64,000 nt of DNA from a virus: positions 1 to 64,000 of the IMG/VR virus record IMGVR_UViG_3300008266_000016, one strand, 5' to 3'. The notes under the pieces were generated by a model that was not told the origin of the DNA, made no database searches, and was given only the letters and a program-made list of their open reading frames with translations. Positions 36,101 to 44,686 of the stretch are shown here, piece by piece. The translations under genes and the position numbers were made by a program. The first letter of the stretch is position 1, and every line of letters begins with the position of its first letter.

Positions 36101-36803
36101 TGGTGTTTGGTTGCGGCGCCGGCTCGTAGATGTAATCACGACCAACACTGGTTGAAGTTATTGCTTCAAACGGCATTGAAATCCCGTCCACTGTGGCGTT
36201 ATACGGAATGACTGGTAAGAATCCTGGCACAAGATTGACAGCATATTCATCTGTGCGCACACCCAGTATGGTTTGTCTATTGCCTGGACGACCAATGCGT
36301 TGACTGTCTACTAACGCGGCATTAATGATAGTGGTAAATTGTTCTTGCCAGTCTGGGTTTGTTGGATCTGCCCAGTCCACAGTAACGTTGCTCAAGTTCA
36401 CTCCGTTGTAATCGATCACATTTTCAGTTGTGGTAACATTGAATACTTTGAGATATCCCTGGGCCGCGGTGTTGCGTTTGGCAGTATAGCTGACTAGATT
36501 AGCCAGGCGCACAACTGAATCTCTGCGTTCTGCTGTGTCTAAATAGTTTTCTCTGGTGTTTAGGTCCGTGCGAAAGGCCAAGGCTTGACCCATGAATGCA
36601 ATTACATCTAGTAACGCAATGAATTCTGAGCTTTCAATGTAGTCGTTGAAAGTTTCTGGGTAGTAGAGGCGTATGTAATCAATGAAACTTTTGCGTAGAG
36701 TTTCAAAGTCATAACTTTGAAAATCAGCTTCACGATAGGTTTGATAGATCTGTTTCCAGTCTTCTACACCAAATATTGCTGTTTGTCTTGTGGTCTTTGC
36801 CAT
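33123..36803 (-). CDS. 6: baseplate wedge subunit gp6-like
   Basis: 1226 residues. The N-terminal 130 residues, with EDWKQIYQTYREADFQSYDF, FIDYIRLYYPETFNDYIESS and LAFRTDLNTRENYLDTAERR, are characteristic of the T4 gp6 family. gp6 forms the wedge ring around the baseplate hub. T4 gp6 is about 660 residues, so this one is nearly double; extra material includes a beta module near residues 537-615 that is related to one in the adjacent giant protein, and a calcium-site-like DSDNDGVPDNPDFF near 915. Position between gp25 and the giant tail gene is typical. A late box (AATAAATA) lies 22 bp before the start. Confidence 0.92.
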   Translation of the reverse strand: MAKTTRQTAIFGVEDWKQIYQTYREADFQSYDFETLRKSFIDYIRLYYPETFNDYIESSEFIALLDVIAFMGQALAFRTDLNTRENYLDTAERRDSVVRLANLVSYTAKRNTAAQGYLKVFNVTTTENVIDYNGVNLSNVTVDWADPTNPDWQEQFTTIINAALVDSQRIGRPGNRQTILGVRTDEYAVNLVPGFLPVIPYNATVDGISMPFEAITSTSVGRDYIYEPAPQPNTSFNVLYRNDQLGYQSANTGYFFAFKQGTLQNQDFNLAERIANRTVNINIEGVNNEDRWLFQLDNVGSISREWQYTENIYVGAAEQLTGLRSIYSTTSRTNDQLTMIFGDGVFSEIPVGNFRAYVRSSNGLQYIINPEEMQNVVLPISYTDRNGNLQTITFTCGITRPVSNAQAREPIDEIKQRAPARYYTQNRMVNGEDYNLFPYTQYNSIIKSKALNRASIGTSRYLDLVDNTGKYSSTNSFGSDGGLWQQNILPTILFSWTNRNEIADVITNQVQPQLTESTMRQFYYGNFPRKLINTLDITCTATTITTNAITCATAAFFDYAYVGMPITFSGTVFGGITADLPYYVVSINSVNSTFTVSTTAGGSAVTLSSATGSMSAVTTLSTGGSTWNQSTTLANETTGYFKNSAGTPIAVGDESTTNFLYAIVGSLVRFVPPPGYFFDKNNKLQLGIPTKAEERVEIWASPIRVTGDGMNSGLGNLINGSGPVILNNFVPTGAIVDTIIPLFVTDLPLSIESAMSDQIALFRNFGLGYDNDGSITGTPYSWYLIQSTNLNQDAAWSQEYAGNTSGANLDSSWLIQFVVQNQNYTITFRGLAYNFGSVLQTRFFFYDGAQIYDSRTGTVIKDFINVLAVNTQPNSSEPLEGDIYMTITGQPVESDGYVDDFQVLVGYRDSDNDGVPDNPDFFSEIVGPAGTTGPYVFLQQTVDFDNLQRYLLVEEGVVIYSYATLDDIELVKTEWSSGQVFYAYSEDAFYQLSLTVTGVLELNAVTGWIARTGRQSLYYQYRHNSPLTSRIDPGTTNIIDLYVVTLSYYNAYQNWLKDTTGTVTEPEQPTIDDLSTEYQRLQDYKMVSDNIVVNSVNFKPLFGLKAAATLRATIKVIRAQNSTASTSEIKSSVLAEMNSYFSIDKWNFGDTFYFSELAAYLHRQLGTIISSVVLVPLDPQKSFGDLYEIRSQPNEIFANAATIDNIDVIEALTSTNLRTAAGSGVI

Positions 36804-36825
36804 GCCTCTTTGCCTTTAGATCTTG

Positions 36826-36833
36826 TATTTATT
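36826..36833 (-). promoter_or_regulatory. late promoter-like box (AATAAATA)
   Basis: AATAAATA on the minus strand, 22 bp upstream of the gp6 start and in the gap after gp25. One mismatch to TATAAATA. Spacing agrees with the stronger boxes at 17656 and 56895. Confidence 0.4.
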
Positions 36834-36852
36834 ACCAGAAAAAACGGCTCAG

Positions 36853-37227
36853 TTATACGTAGCTGGCTCTGCGTTGTTGATTATCAAAGAACACACTTAA
36901 AAATTCAGCATCAGTTCCTGGCAATACTGCTATTTCTAACTGTATTAGAAACCCGTTGTCTTGAGGAAACACTGCCATTTGCGTAACTTGTATTCTTGGA
37001 TCGCCGCCGCACACACGTTGAACTTCCGTTTCAATATTGCGTTGCAGTTCAGTGATTTGATTTTCAAACACATAGTCCCACATCACAGTGCCGTACTGCG
37101 GGCGGCCAGGCAATTCACCTTGACGGATGTTGAAGGCATTCAGCAGATCTCGTTTGATTAACTCAAAGTCAACCAAGGTAAATTTTTTATATTGATTTAT
37201 GGTGTTGAAGCCAATGAATGTGGTCAT
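36853..37227 (-). CDS. 25: baseplate wedge subunit gp25-like
   Basis: 124 residues, the usual length of T4 gp25. Typical family segments are RDLLNAFNIRQGELPGRPQY, GTVMWDYVFEN and ETEVQRVCGGDPRI. gp25 forms part of the inner baseplate at the sheath attachment site, together with gp6 and gp53; this family is also shared with type VI secretion systems (TssE). It starts at the ATG at 37227, 17 bp after the upstream gene, and lies directly before gp6 as in many T4-like phages. Confidence 0.95.
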   Translation of the reverse strand: MTTFIGFNTINQYKKFTLVDFELIKRDLLNAFNIRQGELPGRPQYGTVMWDYVFENQITELQRNIETEVQRVCGGDPRIQVTQMAVFPQDNGFLIQLEIAVLPGTDAEFLSVFFDNQQRRASYV

Positions 37228-37244
37228 AATTAATATTTATCGGC

Positions 37245-38735
37245 TCAAGCAAGGTTCTGTCTAAGCACGTCAATTGCGCTTTCGGTTACTTTGATTGATT
37301 CTGCAATTCGTCGTTGTTCTTTTTCAATTTTGGCCACAAGGGCCGAATCATTTGCTAGTTTGGCCTGGCGAAGGAGTCCTTGCAATCTTCCATCAACAGC
37401 ATTATAGTCATTGATATAGCTTTCAAGGTCTGCAATGTCTTTTCCGTAACTGTTTAACCTAGCTCGTTTTGCATCACTCTTGCTGAGAGTAATAACAGAT
37501 TGATCAAGAATAGCATTGGTCTGTTCAACAGCAATACCAAACTCAATTCCCAGCTCAGATGTTGTAACTTTTGGTGGTGTGTTATTATATTCCACTGGAG
37601 GTATTTTTGGATTTCCAATTACCCGTATGGCAGCGGCATTTAGTGTGACTCTGTTTACTGTGTCAAACACTGGCTCTCCGAGAGCCAACTGTTTCATTGC
37701 ATCGTCAACTTTGGTCTCTGCAAAATCCACAGCAAAACTTGCATTTCGTGCTGTTTCATTTAGTGCAGTTTTAACATCACTGGCCAGTGCTTTTCCTTGT
37801 GCCCAGTCCATGGTATTGGGTATACTTTTGGCTGCATTTAATGCTGTGCCAGCCAAGGCCCCGACGCTGAGTTTATCTGTAGGAATACCCAGGGCTTGAA
37901 CTCCAGTTAACCCATTGCTCATTAATTCTTGTTGTATGGTTTCTTGTTTTGGCAATGATCCTAACAAATCTTTTAGGCTGGTAATGCCGGCCTTGCCTGT
38001 AAACACCGTGGGACTTTTCAAAACACTAGTCAATGTGTTGGTGCCACTGGATAAAAATTGTGATACTGTGCCAGGTTTAAGAACACCAGCAGCTTCCAGC
38101 TGAGATCCGTCAAACCCAAATTTTCCAACGCCTATAGAATTGCTAACTTGATTGGCCACTTGTCCTATTGATCGAGATGCAGACGCCAAACTGGCAGTTA
38201 CTTCGCTTACTGATAGATTACTAATGCCTCCCAATGCCGGCACTTGCTTGGCAAAATCTGGTATGCCAATAGCAGCCGTTGGAGCCAATGCTCCAGCCGC
38301 GGCACTTTGTATGCTGCCAAGTGTTTGTTTAGCTACACTTATTCCTGAGTTCACTGCGCCAGCAATGCTGCTTGGCAATGCTGAAGCTGCTTGTAAAATT
38401 CCCGGTGCACCAAGGCCACCAGTGAGTCTGTTAGCAATACCTGAAGCAGCACCAGCCACACCGCCAGGAATATTTTTTAATGCACCTTGCAATGCTCCCG
38501 ACACTGTGCCGCCAATACCACTGGCAGCTTGTGACAAACTGGCTGCGGCAGACGACAATCCTTGTGTTGCTTGGGTGACTGCACTCAACGCATCGCCAAC
38601 TTTTAAACCTGTTAGACTTCCTGTACTTGCTTGTTTGTCAAAGATAGCTTTGGCCTGATCAAACGTCATGCCTGGAGGAGCCTTAACTGTGAATACTTCT
38701 CCAGCCGCATCTAAAGAAAATTTAAATTCACTCAT
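37245..38735 (-). CDS. virion structural protein, Ala/Ser/Gly-rich with C-terminal coiled coil
   Basis: 496 residues. N-terminal FKFSLDAAGEVFTVKAPPGM then TFDQAKAIFDKQAS, a short domain found in phage structural proteins. The middle (about 45-330) is low in complexity, rich in Ala, Ser and Gly with few charges, and the last 90 residues (KRARLNSYGKDIADLESYIN onward) look like coiled coil. It overlaps the gp5-like gene by 4 nt and is followed by gp25. I do not recognise a T4 gene number; it may be an internal tail or baseplate hub-associated protein. Confidence 0.68.
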   Translation of the reverse strand: MSEFKFSLDAAGEVFTVKAPPGMTFDQAKAIFDKQASTGSLTGLKVGDALSAVTQATQGLSSAAASLSQAASGIGGTVSGALQGALKNIPGGVAGAASGIANRLTGGLGAPGILQAASALPSSIAGAVNSGISVAKQTLGSIQSAAAGALAPTAAIGIPDFAKQVPALGGISNLSVSEVTASLASASRSIGQVANQVSNSIGVGKFGFDGSQLEAAGVLKPGTVSQFLSSGTNTLTSVLKSPTVFTGKAGITSLKDLLGSLPKQETIQQELMSNGLTGVQALGIPTDKLSVGALAGTALNAAKSIPNTMDWAQGKALASDVKTALNETARNASFAVDFAETKVDDAMKQLALGEPVFDTVNRVTLNAAAIRVIGNPKIPPVEYNNTPPKVTTSELGIEFGIAVEQTNAILDQSVITLSKSDAKRARLNSYGKDIADLESYINDYNAVDGRLQGLLRQAKLANDSALVAKIEKEQRRIAESIKVTESAIDVLRQNLA

Positions 38736-40240
38736 GCTGTTTTCACAATCTCTACTCCAGCTGGAACAGGTTCAGCGCCTGGTGGAGGATCAGGCTGGCC
38801 TTCTTCAAAGTCCAATTCAGACGCAACACCAGCATTGTGATAAGGCCAGGGTTCGTGTGTGGGTGCTCTAGGCACAATAGTTTCTAATTTGTCTTTTTCA
38901 ACTTCCCATCCTTTTGAAGTGCTGAACGTGGTTGAGTCTAGCAAGATTTTTTCCAGTGCTTTGGGTGCATCTACTGCTGGAGCAGCAGGCCCATTTAAGT
39001 CAATCCCGCCGGCTGATACAACAAAACTGCTGCCAGCTGCCCAACTTCCGCTGGCGCTTTCCAAAGCCAATGTCCCGTCGGCCTTTACACCAATTGTGGC
39101 TTTGCTGTACAACTTTAAATCAGCCTGTGCGGTAATAGATGCATTTACTCCAGCTTCAACTGTGAAGTTGTTTTTGGCTTTGATGTTAAAATTTCTCCCA
39201 GCGTACATGTTGATGTCTTGATCAGCATGAATGTTAACATCGCCTTGACTGCGCACGTTTACTGAGTTTGTGCTGTAGACATCAATGGTACCTTCTTGTC
39301 CTAACTCAATCCAAGTTTGTCCGTTGGCATGAATCAGATAGATAAAATTGTTAGAGTCATTCATCATGAACTGATGACCTTTGGCGCTACGCAGGCGGAA
39401 CAGTTGATTTCTTCCGTTGATGTCTCCGTCGTCCATGACAAATGTATGTCCGCCCATGCGGCCAATTACTTCTAGCTCTGCTGGCTTTACTGCACCAGAG
39501 TTGAGTTTTTGTCGTATGTCAGCAGGCTTCAGTCCACCCTGGTAAATTGCTGTTCCAGGTGTGGAAATGCCAAACACTGCTGACGGGCTTTCACGTTGAC
39601 TTGAACTGCGAATAGGTCCGCGTTCGGTGTCCTTGGCCAATCCTTGTTGGAACAACGACGCTGCAACTACGCTTTGCACTGGTTTGGCTTGATCAAAAAA
39701 TCTTCCAGCGTTGTCTAGTTTGTTGTTGTTGCTGTTGAGTTCTGTTACTGGCAACAGTGGTGATTCAGCAAAATATGATTCTTGATTTACATTGGTTGTT
39801 ACATAGTTTGCTTCAGCGCCAATGGCTGGTATCATGTGTGTGAGACCATTTTCTGGCAACACACCAATGTAGTAACCTTGTGAACGATCGCCATTGATAA
39901 AAACACACATGACTTGCAGGCCAAGATCAGGAGGAGTAAACCACATGCCATAGCTGTTGGGATTGCCCGGATAGGTACCTGAATCGTTGTCAGCTGTTTT
40001 GCCCGGAGGCGTCACTCCATAAAACGGAGGCATGTAACTTACTGTGGTCCACTTGCTTTGATCTTGGTTGTTGCTGCCGGCATTGAATGCTTCAATGAAC
40101 ACTTGCAGTCTTCCAAGTCGTGCAGGATCAATGTTGTTCATTACTCGACCAACATAAGGACCGTACTCAGCAGGAACCCCACCACGATCTTGTTTGTAGT
40201 TTGACGGTCTTCCTCTACTGCGTTCAATTTCTTCTGCCAT
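38732..40240 (-). CDS. 5: gp5-like baseplate central spike, without lysozyme domain
   Basis: 502 residues. The N-terminal OB-fold region is clear: GPYVGRVMNNIDPARLGRLQ, then WFTPPDLGLQVMCVFINGD and GYYIGVLPENG, as in gp5/VgrG spike proteins. From about residue 275 the sequence becomes repetitive, with SVNVRSQGDVNIHADQDINM and FNIKAKNNFTVEAGVNASIT, consistent with the triple-stranded beta-helix needle. T4 gp5 carries a lysozyme domain between these parts; I see no lysozyme-like catalytic motif here. The protein would puncture the outer membrane at the tail tip. It lies between the coiled-coil protein and the 902-residue hub candidate. Confidence 0.88.
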   Translation of the reverse strand: MAEEIERSRGRPSNYKQDRGGVPAEYGPYVGRVMNNIDPARLGRLQVFIEAFNAGSNNQDQSKWTTVSYMPPFYGVTPPGKTADNDSGTYPGNPNSYGMWFTPPDLGLQVMCVFINGDRSQGYYIGVLPENGLTHMIPAIGAEANYVTTNVNQESYFAESPLLPVTELNSNNNKLDNAGRFFDQAKPVQSVVAASLFQQGLAKDTERGPIRSSSQRESPSAVFGISTPGTAIYQGGLKPADIRQKLNSGAVKPAELEVIGRMGGHTFVMDDGDINGRNQLFRLRSAKGHQFMMNDSNNFIYLIHANGQTWIELGQEGTIDVYSTNSVNVRSQGDVNIHADQDINMYAGRNFNIKAKNNFTVEAGVNASITAQADLKLYSKATIGVKADGTLALESASGSWAAGSSFVVSAGGIDLNGPAAPAVDAPKALEKILLDSTTFSTSKGWEVEKDKLETIVPRAPTHEPWPYHNAGVASELDFEEGQPDPPPGAEPVPAGVEIVKTA

Positions 40241-40248
40241 ATTCTACC

Positions 40249-42957
40249 TTAAGTTTCTCTTGCGCCTCTTTGTGTGCCACGAGGGTTGGCATTTCTAAAG
40301 ATTATAGCTGCACCTTGATTTGTATTAGCTCCAACCACCTGCCCATTACTAACAACTGGTTCAGACGGGTTAAAGGGGGTGGGTGTGTAGTTGCTAAATC
40401 TAGCCAGCTCGGCTTGCGCAAATGAGTCGCTGGCCACACCTGGACCACCTCTTGGTATTGGAGCATTTCTTGGTCCAGTAGCTGTGGTTTTTCGCACTGT
40501 GGCTGCGGCAGTTCTTGCGGCGTTTGCAGCCACAGCCTCATCTACGCCGCCAAACTCATCAGTTTGTCCGGCAAATTCTGGTGTGGCCACAGGTGTGGCT
40601 GTGTTTGTTTTTTGTGGGATTGGTACAGAATAAATTGTAGCGTCAATGTCTTGTTCAAATCGTCCTTGATTAAAACTACTTACAATTTCTTTTGCTCGGT
40701 ATACAATACTTTGAATGGGCTGTCGATCACCGTAGATTTTTTCAGTACGGCTATATGGATCGGCAAGACCTGTGTTTAAGTTGTAGTCTTCTGGACGTTG
40801 CCACACCAACTCAAACAGCACGTCACGGATATCAAAATTTATTGTGCCATCTCGTGCAAATGGGGAGTATGAAATTTTACTTGCATCCAATGCTCCAGCA
40901 ACAGATCCTTGTTGTATCCAGGCAGGATCTCCTAGAATTTTTATCTTGGCACTGGCATTGTCAGATGGGTTGTACAGGTACTCGGCTGCGCTGGCTCCCA
41001 GCTCGTTGGCTTTGCCGCCTGCTCCTTGAGAAGATTCTGTGCTGCGACTTTGAACAGATATAAAAGGAATTTCTCTCATGCTGGTAGCCTGTGTTTTTCT
41101 AATACTGGCCAGAGCTGAATTTTCTGGACTGGATCCAGTTAATGTTTGAATGTACAGTTTATTGAAAGTGGCAGTGTAGCTTAACACCGCTGTATTTTCT
41201 CCGGTAAACCACCAAGGGTAACGTTTGACCAAGCCTGGAAACTTTACTCCAGGAAAGTAACTGCTTTTCATTTCAGCTGGTGAGTAAGGCACAATAATAA
41301 ATTTTACTCGATAAGCAAAATCGTTGCGTTTTTCATCATACTCCAACGGAGTGGCTGACATCAAAATGTTGAACCATTTGAAGTCTTGCGTTTCTGATCC
41401 TGGCTTGACTTCTGGATTGCCGCTTTCTTCGTTGAGAATCAAATTTGCTTGATCAGTAATATAACTGGAGTTTCTCACAATCAGTTCAATTGCTTGCAGT
41501 ATTTGCATGCCGGCTGTGATACCAAAACTTCTGGTTTTGGTATCCATGGCACCCTTATCTGGGCTGGCAGCAGAAGTATCGCTTGTTACTGGGGCACTTA
41601 CTGCGGTAGCAGATTTGTTCACAGGAGTTCCTGGTTTTTGTACAGTGGCATCTTGAATCAATTCGGCGCCGTTAGCAAATTCCAATTCATATACATCTGC
41701 TACTGTGTACTGGTTAGTTGACACCAATCGTTGCTGTTCGATATTCATGGCTTCAATTAATCCACGCTGAATGGTTTTTTTGTTGTTGGGCGCAGCAGTT
41801 GCCTTAGGCGGAACTCTTGAATCACTGGAAGCAGTCCGACGTCCTCGACCATCTGTTTGAGTTCGGTCTGCTGTGGTTGTTGCCCCGGGTGTGGCAGCAG
41901 CAGGAGGTTCGCCGTAAACTGCTTGGCCTTTAAGCATGTCAGACACACTAGCGCCAGTGAGTTCTATGTCGCCAGGGATGGTGCCTCTCTTGGTACCACC
42001 CGCAATCAACTGACCAATTGGAGCACATTCAAAATCATAGCTGACCAGTTTGTTTGCCACAGACCAGTTGATATTTTTGATTCTAAACGGAATATATTTT
42101 TCTATCAAAGAACTAGAGTCTGATAATCCAGAGACTGGATCTGCCACACCAACTGTTTGTAAATTTCCATTTGCATCGTAACCAAAAAATCTAATCACCA
42201 TGAGATATATTGCTGCCGCATAATTTACAGCGCCAGCAGCACCTTTGGGTGCTATGTCTTGCACTGCTTTGTAAATGTTGTCTATCAAGGTAATATTGGC
42301 TGGCTCAATCACTGTGAACTTTAAATCAGTTACCGAGTGTGCTGCCATGGTATTTTTGCCAAACAGTTTGTTGGTGACTTTTACTGAATCTATGTAGTAG
42401 TCGTAAGGAAAAAACGGATTGCGGCCAGCTTCAAACGCAAGTGGTTGGGGAGCCTTGGGGCCTTGGGGACCGCCAATGTTGTTGGGGGCTCCACCAGTTT
42501 GAAACAGCAAATTATAACCGTTAATTGTTTTTTTCTCAGACAGTTGATATGCTGCATACTGTGCGTTAGACATCAAGTACACTGATGCTTGATAGGTATA
42601 GCTTGAAAACTTATCTAGTACATTAGGCTGCGGCTTGATCAGTTCGTTAGTGGGACTTGTGGCATTTACTGTGGCCTGTGTGTTGACTGTGCTTGGTGCA
42701 GGATTGTTGTCATTGGCGCCAACACCTGGTTCAGTTTTTAAATCAACGCCGCCAGGCAGGCCAGCAGCATTATATAAATCTCCTGTTTCAGGATTTCTTC
42801 TGAAATTTGATAATGTGCCATCTTCCGTGTATATGTTAATACCACGAGAATCTCCGTTTGTGGCTTGTGTTTGAATTAGTGTTTTTACTGGAGGATTGGT
42901 ATTTTGATCTCCTCCACCAGCATTGGAAGTAACTGGAACGTCTGCGGTTGTGGCCAT
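40249..42957 (-). CDS. baseplate hub candidate, virion structural protein
   Basis: 902 residues. After a disordered N-terminus (about 110 residues), a folded part begins with FSSYTYQASVYLMSNAQYAA and includes PFFPYDYYIDSVKVTNKLFG and SVTDLKFTVIEPANITLIDN. A later segment has FAYRVKFIIVPYSPAEMKSS and WWFTGENTAVLSYTATFNKL. The order next to a gp5-like spike suggests the gp27-type hub position, but I cannot match gp27 by motif. The C-terminal 100 residues are again Pro/Ala-rich and probably disordered. Confident as a structural tail protein, tentative as hub. Confidence 0.7.
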   Translation of the reverse strand: MATTADVPVTSNAGGGDQNTNPPVKTLIQTQATNGDSRGINIYTEDGTLSNFRRNPETGDLYNAAGLPGGVDLKTEPGVGANDNNPAPSTVNTQATVNATSPTNELIKPQPNVLDKFSSYTYQASVYLMSNAQYAAYQLSEKKTINGYNLLFQTGGAPNNIGGPQGPKAPQPLAFEAGRNPFFPYDYYIDSVKVTNKLFGKNTMAAHSVTDLKFTVIEPANITLIDNIYKAVQDIAPKGAAGAVNYAAAIYLMVIRFFGYDANGNLQTVGVADPVSGLSDSSSLIEKYIPFRIKNINWSVANKLVSYDFECAPIGQLIAGGTKRGTIPGDIELTGASVSDMLKGQAVYGEPPAAATPGATTTADRTQTDGRGRRTASSDSRVPPKATAAPNNKKTIQRGLIEAMNIEQQRLVSTNQYTVADVYELEFANGAELIQDATVQKPGTPVNKSATAVSAPVTSDTSAASPDKGAMDTKTRSFGITAGMQILQAIELIVRNSSYITDQANLILNEESGNPEVKPGSETQDFKWFNILMSATPLEYDEKRNDFAYRVKFIIVPYSPAEMKSSYFPGVKFPGLVKRYPWWFTGENTAVLSYTATFNKLYIQTLTGSSPENSALASIRKTQATSMREIPFISVQSRSTESSQGAGGKANELGASAAEYLYNPSDNASAKIKILGDPAWIQQGSVAGALDASKISYSPFARDGTINFDIRDVLFELVWQRPEDYNLNTGLADPYSRTEKIYGDRQPIQSIVYRAKEIVSSFNQGRFEQDIDATIYSVPIPQKTNTATPVATPEFAGQTDEFGGVDEAVAANAARTAAATVRKTTATGPRNAPIPRGGPGVASDSFAQAELARFSNYTPTPFNPSEPVVSNGQVVGANTNQGAAIIFRNANPRGTQRGARET

Positions 42958-42960
42958 GTG

Positions 42961-43263
42961 TTAGTACCCCAATGTAGATTTTAGTGTTGACTCTTTGGGA
43001 AGATAAATTTGTGTTCCTACAGCAAAATCCAGTGGAGGTTTTGTCAGCGTGTTTGGATTGCGTTGATAAAACACCCACCAAAGACCTGGCACGCCATACA
43101 AGTCATAGGCCAACATGTCGGGTCTGTACTGATAGGTTAAATTTATAGTGAACAAAATATCATCAGTTTCTTTGGGAATAGGTCTGTTGACCATGACATC
43201 CAAGAAAAATTGCGAGTACCCAGTTTGATAGTAAGGACTGGTTGCATCGTAGTTTGTGGCCAT
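42961..43263 (-). CDS. 53: baseplate wedge protein gp53-like (LysM-like)
   Basis: 100 residues. The segment YRPDMLAYDLYGVPGLWWVF, then PLDFAVGTQIYLPKEST, has the pattern of a LysM-like fold as in gp53 and related baseplate proteins. T4 gp53 is about 196 residues, so this is a short version with a 35-residue N-terminal part. It sits between two baseplate genes, 3 nt from the hub candidate and overlapping the upstream gene (TAATG). In T4, gp53 joins wedges around the hub. Assignment by motif and context. Confidence 0.72.
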   Translation of the reverse strand: MATNYDATSPYYQTGYSQFFLDVMVNRPIPKETDDILFTINLTYQYRPDMLAYDLYGVPGLWWVFYQRNPNTLTKPPLDFAVGTQIYLPKESTLKSTLGY

Positions 43264-44579
43264 TACCAGAATCCTCCTTTGAGTAAGTTACCTTTGGCAA
43301 AGTTTTCTAGACTGAATCCTTGGCTGACTTGCTGTCGAGTTTGTAGTGGATGCAACACAACTGATATTTCTATCTTGGTAGGAACATAAGTTGTTTGGCC
43401 CAGTCCATTTACTGTGTTGCGTACCACACCCAAGTCTGCTGGCGTTCCTTGCGCACCTTTTGGTAAATGAGAAGTTGTTAGTCTTCGTAACACACTTTCA
43501 ATAGTAGAAGCTGGAGAACTTGAAACTTTAGGTGTTCTCTCAGACATGTTTAAGCCTTGATTGTTAGGCTTGACCTGTATGTAATCAACGTTATTGGGCA
43601 AGGTATAATTGAAACTGGCAACCAAACAAGGATGGTTGTTGAATTGATATTCGCCAAATCCAGACAGCTCAACCAATGGTGGCGGTGAGCCACGTTGCGG
43701 ATCTTTGCCATAAAACATTTTTGTAACTGAACGGAAAAAGTGTATTACCGCCAGCAAATATTCAGCTTCAGCAGTGTCTTGTGCTGTGAATGTTCCAGTA
43801 ACAGTTATATCACCAACTTGACTGCTTTGATAAAAGTATCCACGATAGTTTGAGTGTGTGAGATTGTAACTGTCGTACTTGGCTGAGTACTGAGTTGATA
43901 TTGTTGGCGTGTAGGGAAAAATTATTCCATCTGTGGGAACCAATGGGCGTAAAATGCCAGGATCTTCTGCTTTGTAGAGATATTTTGCACCTGGAGCCAA
44001 TCTCAGTCTCACACGCCAATCGCCTTGCGAGGATGTGTTAAATCGCTGTTGCAGTGTGAATTGATCACGCAGTTGTGATTGTGCGGCTGCGCCAGCTGCC
44101 GCTTCAAAATCATTGGGATCAACATTGGCAGCCTGCGCAGATTCTGCAGCTTCGGTTGCTGCCAATAATGCTGCGTCGCCAGTTGCTACTGGTGCTGGTC
44201 CAAATATTGCACGACCTTCTGCTTCACGTAGCTGTGCCAATTCAGCTTCGTTGGTTGCATCTAATGCTTCATCGCCTGATGCTGACGCCGGTGCTGGTGC
44301 AAATATTGCACGACCTTCTGCTTCACGTAACTGTGCCAATTCAGCTTCATTGGCTGCATCTATTGCTTCATCGCCTGATGCGAACACCGGTGATGGTGCA
44401 AAAACTGCAACGCCTTCTGCTTCACGTAGCTGTGCCAATTCAGCTTCGTTGGTTGCATCTAATCCTTCATCTCCGACTGGTGCTGGATTACGAGACTCAA
44501 TGGTTTCTGGGGCAGCCGGTTGCGGCAGCTCTGGGTCTGTTGCAGGATTTTGTTCAGCTGGTGAATTTGTAGTAGCCAT
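43263..44579 (-). CDS. tail tube cap/baseplate protein candidate with N-terminal tandem repeats
   Basis: 438 residues. Residues about 30-150 contain three near-identical 33-residue repeats (NEAELAQLREAEGRAIFAPA and flanks), Ala/Glu-rich and likely helical. The folded part starts near 170 with DWRVRLRLAPGAKYLYKAED and has YFYQSSQVGDITVTGTFTAQ and LVELSGFGEYQFNNHPC, segments found in a conserved baseplate or tube-cap protein of T4-like environmental phages (gp48-like position, tentative). It is the first gene of the minus-strand baseplate block, behind a late-like box. Repeat number could vary between relatives. Confidence 0.68.
   Translation of the reverse strand: MATTNSPAEQNPATDPELPQPAAPETIESRNPAPVGDEGLDATNEAELAQLREAEGVAVFAPSPVFASGDEAIDAANEAELAQLREAEGRAIFAPAPASASGDEALDATNEAELAQLREAEGRAIFGPAPVATGDAALLAATEAAESAQAANVDPNDFEAAAGAAAQSQLRDQFTLQQRFNTSSQGDWRVRLRLAPGAKYLYKAEDPGILRPLVPTDGIIFPYTPTISTQYSAKYDSYNLTHSNYRGYFYQSSQVGDITVTGTFTAQDTAEAEYLLAVIHFFRSVTKMFYGKDPQRGSPPPLVELSGFGEYQFNNHPCLVASFNYTLPNNVDYIQVKPNNQGLNMSERTPKVSSSPASTIESVLRRLTTSHLPKGAQGTPADLGVVRNTVNGLGQTTYVPTKIEISVVLHPLQTRQQVSQGFSLENFAKGNLLKGGFW
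44212..44486 (-). repeat. 99-bp in-frame tandem repeat
   Basis: Three units with a period of exactly 99 bp begin at 44212, 44311 and 44410, the last incomplete. Each encodes 33 residues with the core NEAELAQLREAEG. The unit length keeps the reading frame, so copy number can change without breaking the gene. Confidence 0.85.
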
Positions 44580-44595
44580 TGTTGTTCCTATACCT

Positions 44596-44603
44596 TATTT
44601 ATT
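44596..44603 (-). promoter_or_regulatory. late promoter-like box (AATAAATA)
   Basis: AATAAATA on the minus strand, 16 bp before the start of the 43263-44579 gene, in the divergent spacer that also carries the plus-strand sigma70-type promoter. One mismatch to the T4 late consensus. Confidence 0.4.
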
Positions 44604-44634
44604 GCTGATAAAAACGGCATAGTTTAACAAGAGG

Positions 44635-44662
44635 TTGACAAGTGTTGTAAATCTGCTACAAT
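44635..44662 (+). promoter_or_regulatory. sigma70-type promoter for the gp55-gp47-gp46 operon
   Basis: TTGACA (44635-44640), a 16-bp spacer and TACAAT (44657-44662) give a near-consensus host promoter. The ATG of the gp55-like gene follows at 44687 with TTGGAG as the ribosome binding site. It would fire early, before late transcription of the divergent structural genes. Confidence 0.75.
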
Positions 44663-44686
44663 AAGTACATACTTGGAGACCCTTGC

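Noticed and set aside
38152-38658. 168-residue plus-strand ORF
   Set aside because: Antisense of an Ala/Gly/Ser-rich structural gene, Pro/Ala-rich without known motif.
38732-40240. Lysozyme domain in the gp5-like protein
   Set aside because: No T4 lysozyme-type catalytic segment between the OB fold and the beta-helix part.
44113-44622. 169-residue plus-strand ORF with repeats
   Set aside because: Mirror of the 99-bp repeats of the baseplate gene on the other strand; no ribosome binding site or family.
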